The notes beneath the pieces are model-generated. The model did not search any database. It saw nothing but the letters and a program-made list of their open reading frames with translations, and was not told the DNA's origin. A stretch of DNA of 6,631 nucleotides, taken from Cyanobacteria bacterium OH_PDB_112. Its GTDB lineage: Bacteria > Cyanobacteriota > Vampirovibrionia > Gastranaerophilales > CAJFVJ01. The DNA lies in the NCBI GenBank assembly GCA_023457295.1, contig JAEWLZ010000249.1:1-6631 (forward strand), in the 5' to 3' direction. This document shows positions 1 through 5,160 of the stretch, one piece after another. Within the stretch, counting starts at the first letter, position 1, and each line of letters opens with the position of its first letter. The translations under genes were made by a program, and so were the position numbers.

Positions 1-33
1 CTTTATAAGATATTCAATATAAACCGAACATTT

Positions 34-66
34 AAAAAAAATGATAGTAAAGAACAATTCTTTTAC
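34..66 (-). terminator. possible intrinsic terminator after the lpt operon
   Basis: On the minus strand, just past the permease stop codon, a short hairpin can form. GTAAA (66-62) pairs with TTTAC (51-47), and GAA (60-58) pairs with TTC (54-52), with one bulged base and a three-base loop. After a few bases it is followed by eight T in a row (41-34). Position and T-run suit a Rho-independent terminator ending the lpt transcript. The stem is short and almost without G-C pairs, so it would be weak and the call is tentative. Confidence 0.4.
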
Positions 67-83
67 AAAAATTAATAAGACAG

Positions 84-1205
84 TTACTTGAAAATACTTA
101 TATTTTTATATTTTAAACTTGCGATAATTGCACCTATAACAATCATACAAGGAATCGATGCTGTTATTATAGGATACAATACTTCTTTTTGTGCAAGTAA
201 ATCTAAAAGCGGGATAATAATATAATAAAGGAAAATAACACCAACAGCTGCTGTAAGCCCAAACAAACGTTTTTCACGAGGTCTTGCATAACCAAGAATA
301 CAGCCTAGCAAAGCAAGAAAAATACAGCTTATGGAATCAAAAATTCTTTGATAGTATTTATTAAGATTATAGTTATATTCTTCATGCATACCTTCTTGCT
401 TGAGCAATTTTAGGTAATAACTGAGCTCTGTTCCTGTAAGATTTCTATTTCTTTGAGTAGAAAATTGGAGCAAATCCATAAGAGCTTTAGCTTTTTGATC
501 TTTAAGAATTTTTATCGAATCGAAATGACTAATTTGTTTAAAAATATTGTTATCATTGATTTCATAACTTATTCCATCAACCAAATATATAGAATTATGC
601 TCATAAACCGCCAAAGGTGAATTATAAATATTTTTCAAAAGAGGTATACCCAAATCATTTTCTGAAGACAATTGTAATACATTTACATTATTTATTTTTT
701 TTCCGTCAAAACAAGAAATAATTACAATTTGTTGGGGTTTGTTGTTTTTGTCTTTATCCACATAAACAAATTGCTGATTTATCGAACACCCTTTACCAAA
801 ATCCAAAATTTTACGTGAAATCGGAATAAATTGGTCAAAAGTCACATAAGAAACAACGGCAAAAATTAAACTTATAATTAAAACCGGAGCCAAAAGCCTT
901 TTAAAACTTACCCCTACACTTCTTAAAATAGTAAGCTCAAAATTTTTGCTCAAAGAATCAAAAACGCCTAAACAACCTAACAAAAGTCCCATCGGGATAG
1001 CTTTTCCCAGAACTAAAGGTATTTCAAGAAAAAATGTCTTTATACCTTGCAAAATAGTGTATTCTTTTCCTATAACTTTACTTATTATTTTAAAAAGTAT
1101 CTCCGGACTAACCCAAATTACAATAAATAAAGTCATGCCCATAAGAGTGGTCATAAGTACCTGTTTAAAAAGATATTTATCTATCAGCTTTAATTTATAG
1201 TTCAA
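84..1205 (-). CDS. lptF: LptF/LptG-family (YjgP/YjgQ) LPS export permease
   Basis: This is the membrane subunit of the ABC transporter that extracts LPS from the inner membrane and passes it to LptC. Counting from a TTG start at 1205 it has 373 residues, a normal family length. Three N-terminal membrane segments (about 18-34, 58-83, 104-124) precede a large periplasmic domain (about 125-285), where the family has a beta-jellyroll. Three more segments follow (about 290-307, 315-336, 345-364). The stretch SKNFELTILRSVGVS (86-100) matches the family's cytoplasmic coupling-helix region that contacts LptB, and the N-terminal KLIDKYLF is typical. The open frame reaches back to an ATG at 1259, but that would add 18 residues read out of frame from the conserved lptB 3' end. 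TTG 1205 has a ribosome binding site (GGGTGA, 1216-1211) five bases upstream; GTG 1214 is another option. The gene overlaps lptB by 11 bases. Sequence alone does not say whether it is closer to LptF or LptG. Confidence 0.93.
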   Translation of the reverse strand: MNYKLKLIDKYLFKQVLMTTLMGMTLFIVIWVSPEILFKIISKVIGKEYTILQGIKTFFLEIPLVLGKAIPMGLLLGCLGVFDSLSKNFELTILRSVGVSFKRLLAPVLIISLIFAVVSYVTFDQFIPISRKILDFGKGCSINQQFVYVDKDKNNKPQQIVIISCFDGKKINNVNVLQLSSENDLGIPLLKNIYNSPLAVYEHNSIYLVDGISYEINDNNIFKQISHFDSIKILKDQKAKALMDLLQFSTQRNRNLTGTELSYYLKLLKQEGMHEEYNYNLNKYYQRIFDSISCIFLALLGCILGYARPREKRLFGLTAAVGVIFLYYIIIPLLDLLAQKEVLYPIITASIPCMIVIGAIIASLKYKNISIFK

Positions 1206-1917
1206 AATCTTCACCCAAATAAAATTTCTTAGCCACAGTATTATTTGCGACTTGCTCACTTGTACCTGAGACTTTTATCTGTCCGTCAAAAATAATGTTT
1301 GCATGACTAGTTATTGAAAGTGTAGCCTTAGGATTGTGGTCTGTAATCAAAATCCCTATCCCTCTCTCTGTAAGTCTTCTGATTTGCCCTTGAATATCCT
1401 GTATTGCAATAGGGTCAATCCCTGTAAAAGGTTCATCCAAAAGAATAAACTGCGGATCAGCAGCCAAAGCTCTTGCTATTTCGACCCTTCTTTTTTCTCC
1501 GCCGGAAAGCTGAACACTTGGGCTTTTACGCAATTTTGTAACGCCGAAATCTTCTAAAAGTTCTTCCAATTTCTCTTTGCGTTGTTTTTTATTAAGTTTT
1601 TTATTAAGTTCAAGAACGAGTTTTATATTTTCTTCAACGGTAAGAGCTCTAAAAATAGATGTTTCCTGAGGAAGATAACCAATACCTGCTCTTGCGCGCA
1701 TATGTATAGGCTGTTCTGTAATATCTTTTCCATTAATTTCAATTTTACCGCAATCAGGCTTTACAAGTCCTACAATCATATAAAAAGTGGTCGTTTTTCC
1801 TGCTCCGTTTGGTCCAAGAAGCCCTGTGACTTCTCCGGATTTAACTTCAAAAGAAACATCATTTACGACTTTTCTGCCGTCATACTCTTTTTTTAATCCC
1901 GTAATTATTATTGACAT
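1195..1917 (-). CDS. lptB: LPS export ABC transporter ATP-binding protein LptB
   Basis: Cytoplasmic ATPase that powers LPS extraction together with the LptF/LptG-type permease. It has 240 residues, like E. coli LptB, and all nucleotide-binding motifs are intact: Walker A GPNGAGKT (35-42), Q-loop YLPQE (Q84), signature LSGGE (137-141), Walker B FILLDEP (157-163, catalytic E162) and the switch histidine in ITDHN (H194). The DNGRK-like start (YDGRKVVNDV) and the C-terminal YLGEDFEL are characteristic of LptB rather than of amino-acid or general ABC ATPases. ATG 1917 lies ten bases after the lptA stop, and its ribosome binding site AGAAGG (1929-1924) overlaps that stop codon. The gene's 3' end overlaps the start of the permease gene, so translation of the two is probably coupled. 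Confidence 0.97.
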   Translation of the reverse strand: MSIIITGLKKEYDGRKVVNDVSFEVKSGEVTGLLGPNGAGKTTTFYMIVGLVKPDCGKIEINGKDITEQPIHMRARAGIGYLPQETSIFRALTVEENIKLVLELNKKLNKKQRKEKLEELLEDFGVTKLRKSPSVQLSGGEKRRVEIARALAADPQFILLDEPFTGIDPIAIQDIQGQIRRLTERGIGILITDHNPKATLSITSHANIIFDGQIKVSGTSEQVANNTVAKKFYLGEDFEL

Positions 1918-1927
1918 ATTTTACCTT

Positions 1928-2914
1928 CTATTTCGCATCTATAAACGAACCCGAATTTTTATTTTTTGGGTCTGACATACTTTCTACATTTTTGAAACTT
2001 GTTTTTACATTTCCTTCGGCACGGAATGTTTTTGGTCTTGCCGTCATTCTTATTTTATCGGCTTCAACAATTTTGTCCCCTTCTTGTACTTTACTTCTGC
2101 CATAGAAAATAAGTTCATTTATTTTACCTTTTTTATTACTTAAAAAAGTGGCTTTAGGACCTTCTCCTATATAATTTTGATAAGTCATTTTAACACTGCC
2201 TGCCGCCATTAATGACTTTGCAACTTTATCATACTGCTGAAGATTCGAATAAATATCAAAAACAGAACCATCATCTTCATCAACCCCATGCGTATGAGTA
2301 TTTCCGCATGCCACAAATTCTTTTGATTTAGTATTGTACATAATAGTATTAGCAGTTATAACACTCTTTTTCTGAGTCACAACAGCATTTCCTATCAATT
2401 TTAGTTTTTCGGGTTTATTATTTGCGTCAACTTTTACAGTGGCTTCATTGGAAGTCGCTACAACATCCTGATAATGAATAATTACATTGCCTATCGCCTT
2501 CATAAGATGTGCTTTTGTGTCATATTCTTGATAATTAGCTGTCAAAACGACCACAGGAACATCTTTTTCACTTATTGTAGAAATCGTATTACCTTCTGCA
2601 CGAATTTTTTTATCAAGCAAAGACATAGACATAATATCCGAACGTATTTCCTGTCTTGTATCTTTTTCTTCTTTAACAGCATGAACTCTATCTAAAAAGT
2701 TAGCTTTTTCAACTTTGCCTTCAGGAGTCAAATCCACTACCGCACGAGGACTTGTAAGAGTCATATTATCCATTTTAACTTTTACATTGCCTTCAAGAAA
2801 AGTTTTATTAGCCGTACCATCATAAGTTTGAGATTTGGACTCGACCGTAACGGTTGATGCCCTTGCATAAAGGGTTATTGCTAAAAGACATAGTATAGTT
2901 AACAATTTTTTCAT
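1928..2914 (-). CDS. lptA: LptA-like periplasmic LPS transport protein with three OstA units
   Basis: Periplasmic OstA/LptA-family protein expected to carry LPS from LptC to LptD along an open beta-jellyroll groove. Residues 1-19 form a Sec signal peptide (MKKLL, hydrophobic core, cleavage site ARA before S20). The cysteine at 9 has no lipobox, so it is probably not a lipoprotein. At 328 residues it is far longer than E. coli LptA (185). The reason is visible as an internal repeat of about 100 residues, starting at Q29, Q129 and Q227. Each unit opens with Q-x-YD, then a GNVKVK-like turn, an acidic or lysine-rich connector and a second half-unit (EGN at 107, CGN at 203, EGN at 300). A His/Asp-rich turn (THTHGVDEDDG, 206-216) is peculiar to unit 2. 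The ATG shares one base with the lptC stop (TAATG), with GGTGG upstream (2928-2924), which indicates coupling. The C-terminal 20 residues look disordered. Confidence 0.9.
   Translation of the reverse strand: MKKLLTILCLLAITLYARASTVTVESKSQTYDGTANKTFLEGNVKVKMDNMTLTSPRAVVDLTPEGKVEKANFLDRVHAVKEEKDTRQEIRSDIMSMSLLDKKIRAEGNTISTISEKDVPVVVLTANYQEYDTKAHLMKAIGNVIIHYQDVVATSNEATVKVDANNKPEKLKLIGNAVVTQKKSVITANTIMYNTKSKEFVACGNTHTHGVDEDDGSVFDIYSNLQQYDKVAKSLMAAGSVKMTYQNYIGEGPKATFLSNKKGKINELIFYGRSKVQEGDKIVEADKIRMTARPKTFRAEGNVKTSFKNVESMSDPKNKNSGSFIDAK
1994..2830 (-). repeat. three tandem OstA units of about 100 residues in LptA
   Basis: The units start at residues 29, 129 and 227 of the LptA-like protein. Aligned landmarks are Q-x-YD at the start, G-N/S-V about 14 residues later, a K-x-E/N connector about 40 residues in, and a second half with a G-N turn (108, 204, 301). 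DNA similarity between units is low, so the duplication is old. Confidence 0.75.
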
Positions 2915-3495
2915 TATTTTTTTCCACCTTTTTCATAAAGTTTAGTTATTGTATGACCATAAACACGGAAGTAATTAAAGCTTGTAGAAAAAACCGTTCT
3001 GTCACAAGTGATAATAGCCTCATCACCTCTTATGGCTTTGACATGTCCTTCTGCGTGAATTATATTGTCGTTTCCTTCCCAGGTCATTTTATCAGAATTC
3101 ATTTGAGTATAATCTTTTGTTGCGAGTTTTGCGTTTTTAGTTAGAATTACACGTTTAGTCATGGTTTCATATTCGCCTTTATCACCAGCGAAACTAAGTA
3201 TAACTCCACCATTTTCATCATAAAAATTACCTATTACATCATTTAGGATAATTCTGTTTTTATTATCAACATATTGACCGCTTTTACCAAAAATTTCCCA
3301 ATATTTTTTGCCGCCTTTTGTCTCAGTCAAAAGAATATTTTCAACCCAAAGCTTTTCTGCATTTTCTTTTTGCTCTTGAGTTAAATCTGACAATGTGAGT
3401 CCGCCTGTCATTATCCAAGCGTTAATAAAGCCTGCAATACAAGCCACCAAAACTACGATTATAAAACCTATTGCTATTTTGACACGTTTTTTCAT
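2914..3495 (-). CDS. lptC: LptC-like LPS export protein, inner-membrane anchored
   Basis: Bitopic LptC-family protein (LPS export periplasmic protein) that joins the LptB-permease complex and hands LPS to LptA. From ATG 3495 it has 193 residues, like E. coli LptC (191). A positive start (MKKRVK) is followed by one hydrophobic segment (about 6-29). The rest is a periplasmic domain of alternating beta strands, with family-like stretches LTETKGGKKYWEI (56-68), IILNDVIGNFYDENG (82-96) and GDKGEYE (104-110), and an OstA-like AEGHVKA (148-154). The frame stays open to a TTG at 3522, but ATG 3495 has AAGAGG (3505-3500) four bases upstream and fits the family, so I chose it. An LVAC motif (16-19) inside the hydrophobic segment resembles a lipobox. 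The stop shares a base with the lptA ATG. The C-terminal part lacks an obvious second domain. Confidence 0.87.
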   Translation of the reverse strand: MKKRVKIAIGFIIVVLVACIAGFINAWIMTGGLTLSDLTQEQKENAEKLWVENILLTETKGGKKYWEIFGKSGQYVDNKNRIILNDVIGNFYDENGGVILSFAGDKGEYETMTKRVILTKNAKLATKDYTQMNSDKMTWEGNDNIIHAEGHVKAIRGDEAIITCDRTVFSTSFNYFRVYGHTITKLYEKGGKK

Positions 3496-3561
3496 AAAAC
3501 CTCTTATTATATATTTTAACAATAAAAAGAGATTTGAAAAGGAAGTTACGGAAAATTAACC

Positions 3562-4311
3562 TTAAACGGATACTTTTTCTATAAGCTCATCGTCCATATC
3601 AAAATTAGAGTATACATTTTGCACATCATCATGAGATTCAAGCGCATCCAAAAGACGTAAAATATTTTTAGCTATTGCCTCATCCGTAACATCTACGATA
3701 TTTTCGGGATTTCTTGTAATCTCGGCGGAAATAATCTTATAACCTAATTTTTCGATTTCTTCTACTACAACTTGAAGATTATCCGAAGAAGTAATAGCCT
3801 TGTAACAATCTTCTTCTTCCTGAATATCATCTGCTCCCGCGTTAATAACCAACTCCAAAATAGTATCAAAATCATTATCTTTTGAAAGTTTTATCTCTCC
3901 TTGAGGCTTAAACATCCAAGCAACACAACCACTTTCACCAAGATTTCCATTAAATTTTTTGAAATAACTTCTTATATCGCCAGCTGTACGGTTACGATTA
4001 TCAGTCATAGCTTCTACAAATACCGCCACACCACCTGCCGCATAACCTTCATAGGTTAATTCTTCAATATTATCATTTGCCCCGCCACCGGCAGCTTTTT
4101 CTATGGCTCTTTTAATATTATCATTTGGAAGCCCTGAAGCTTTTGCCTTTTCTATTGCTGTTCTTAGCCTAAAATTTGCGGTCGGATCAATTCCGCCTAT
4201 TTTTGCTGCTACTGTTATTTCTTTTGAAAATTTAGCGAAAGCGACTCCTCTTTGCGCATCCACTTTGGCTTTTTTATGTTTGATGGTTGACCACTTTGAA
4301 TGTCCAGACAT
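3562..4311 (-). CDS. yebC: YebC/PmpR-family (TACO1-like) protein
   Basis: Conserved cytoplasmic protein. It was long annotated as a transcriptional regulator, and members of the family (mitochondrial TACO1 and bacterial YebC) are now linked to translation, including relief of ribosome stalling. From ATG 4311 it has 249 residues, the standard family length. Hallmarks are MSGHSKWSTIKHKK at the N-terminus, LPNDNIKRAIEKA (61-73), YEGYAAGGVAVFVEAMTDNRNRT (in 87-109), LGESGCVAWMF (124-134) and DDVQNVYSNFD (228-238) near the C-terminus. The frame is open back to GTG 4383, but the extra 24 residues are not family sequence. AGGAG (4321-4317) lies five bases before the ATG, which fixes the start. It lies upstream of lptC on the same strand with a 66-base gap and no clear terminator, so it may be the first gene of the lpt transcript. 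Confidence 0.97.
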   Translation of the reverse strand: MSGHSKWSTIKHKKAKVDAQRGVAFAKFSKEITVAAKIGGIDPTANFRLRTAIEKAKASGLPNDNIKRAIEKAAGGGANDNIEELTYEGYAAGGVAVFVEAMTDNRNRTAGDIRSYFKKFNGNLGESGCVAWMFKPQGEIKLSKDNDFDTILELVINAGADDIQEEEDCYKAITSSDNLQVVVEEIEKLGYKIISAEITRNPENIVDVTDEAIAKNILRLLDALESHDDVQNVYSNFDMDDELIEKVSV

Positions 4312-4316
4312 ATTTT

Positions 4317-4321
4317 CTCCT
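4317..4321 (-). promoter_or_regulatory. ribosome binding site fixing the yebC start
   Basis: AGGAG on the minus strand, five bases before ATG 4311. It is the strongest Shine-Dalgarno sequence in the window. It rules out the longer GTG start at 4383 and agrees with the family N-terminus MSGHSKW. Confidence 0.85.
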
Positions 4322-4345
4322 GATATTAATTGAGCTTTTTTATTT

Positions 4346-4374
4346 ATCCTAATTTTATAATATAATTTTTTCAA
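4346..4374 (-). promoter_or_regulatory. possible sigma70-type promoter for yebC (and lpt genes)
   Basis: On the minus strand TTGAAA (4374-4369) is followed after 17 bases by TAGGAT (4351-4346), a four-of-six match to the -10 consensus. Transcription would begin near 4339, giving a leader of about 28 bases that carries the yebC ribosome binding site. It overlaps the predicted -10 region of the divergent TPR gene, so the two promoters may compete. Sequence this AT-rich gives many chance matches. Confidence 0.4.
4356..4366 (+). promoter_or_regulatory. -10 region of the TPR gene promoter
   Basis: Two overlapping perfect TATAAT hexamers occur here (4356-4361 and 4361-4366). Transcription starting about seven bases further on, near 4368-4373, would leave a 25-30 base leader before ATG 4399, with the GAGG site inside it. 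No good -35 box lies 17 bases upstream: TTGAGC at 4330-4335 is 20 or 25 bases away. The call rests on the -10 match and its position. Confidence 0.45.
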
Positions 4375-4384
4375 GACAAGCACA

Positions 4385-4390
4385 TGAGGT
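4385..4390 (+). promoter_or_regulatory. ribosome binding site choosing the TPR gene start
   Basis: TGAGGT contains GAGG (4386-4389), nine bases before ATG 4399. The upstream in-frame ATG at 4384 overlaps this site and has only weak purine-rich sequence before it, so 4399 is the preferred start. Confidence 0.6.
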
Positions 4391-4398
4391 ATACATCT

Positions 4399-5157
4399 AT
4401 GGATGAAAAAATGAAACAGGCAATAGATTTTTTTGCCGAAGAAAAATATGATGAAGCTTTAGAAATTTTTGAAGAATTTCTACTGGAAGATAAACGAAAT
4501 GCAGGACTTTTAAATAATATAGGTACTTGCTATTTTAAAAAAAGTGATTTCAAAGCCGCCATAGATGCTTATCATAGCGGGATTCAGGCAGACCCGAAAC
4601 TCAAACAGCTCTACAAAAATCTTTCTGAAGTTTATGTCGCTATTGGTGATGTTATGTCGGCCATCGGAGTTTTACAAGGAGCAGTAGAATTCTTACCCGA
4701 AGATAATTTTCTCCGTCTTGCACTTGCGCAACTATATATAAAAGATTCAAGACATGATATTGCCGTCGATGAATTAGATAAAATTTTAGAAACAGAACCG
4801 GAAAACATCGATGCACGTTATGATTTGGCTCGTGTTTATTATGAACTCGGAGTTTATGATAGTGCTGCCGAAAACTTTGAAGCGGTTCTGGATAAAATCG
4901 ACAACAACCCTGATTTATTTTTTCATACAGGATGCGCTTATGAAGCTGCAGGTAATATAGATAAAGCAATATCAAATTATCTTAAAGCCTTAAATGTCAA
5001 CGAAACATATTATCCGGCTTATAAAAAATTAGGGCTCTGTTTTATGGCTCGCGGAGAAAATGAAGATGCTGTTGAATATTTTGAAGATTATATAAAATTC
5101 AGTATTTCCGATGAAGAAAAAGAAAATATTACTAAAGTCATAGCACGTCTTAAATAA
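4399..5157 (+). CDS. tetratricopeptide-repeat (TPR) protein, function unknown
   Basis: A 252-residue protein built almost wholly of TPR helix pairs, about seven in a row. Clear repeat signatures include the first unit AEEKYDEALEIFEEFL, then LLNNIGTCYFKKSDFKAAI, LYKNLSEVYVAIGDVMSAI, ARYDLARVYYELGVYDSAA, LFFHTGCAYEAAGNIDKAI and AYKKLGLCFMARGENEDAV. Such repeats form a superhelical scaffold for protein-protein contacts. There is no signal peptide, membrane segment or catalytic domain, so it is probably a cytoplasmic adaptor with unknown partners. The protein is acidic. The start at 4399 is preferred over 4384 because of the GAGG site. It is divergent from yebC and converges on the GLUG gene with a three-base gap. 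No functional link to the LPS genes can be shown from sequence. Confidence 0.9.
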   Translation: MDEKMKQAIDFFAEEKYDEALEIFEEFLLEDKRNAGLLNNIGTCYFKKSDFKAAIDAYHSGIQADPKLKQLYKNLSEVYVAIGDVMSAIGVLQGAVEFLPEDNFLRLALAQLYIKDSRHDIAVDELDKILETEPENIDARYDLARVYYELGVYDSAAENFEAVLDKIDNNPDLFFHTGCAYEAAGNIDKAISNYLKALNVNETYYPAYKKLGLCFMARGENEDAVEYFEDYIKFSISDEEKENITKVIARLK

Positions 5158-5160
5158 TTT

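Noticed and set aside
946..1200. Open frame antisense to the permease gene
   Set aside because: It has no family resemblance or ribosome binding site, and it lies wholly opposite a well-supported gene. The other antisense frames inside lptB, lptA, lptC, yebC, the TPR gene and the GLUG gene were rejected for the same reason.
3506..3511. Perfect TATAAT on the minus strand before lptC
   Set aside because: Transcription would start about five bases before ATG 3495, inside or past the ribosome binding site, and there is no -35 match 17 bases upstream. It is probably chance in AT-rich sequence.
4383..4384. Longest starts of yebC (GTG 4383) and the TPR gene (ATG 4384) exactly back to back
   Set aside because: Both are artefacts of choosing the longest frame. 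Ribosome binding sites and the yebC family N-terminus put the starts at 4311 and 4399.
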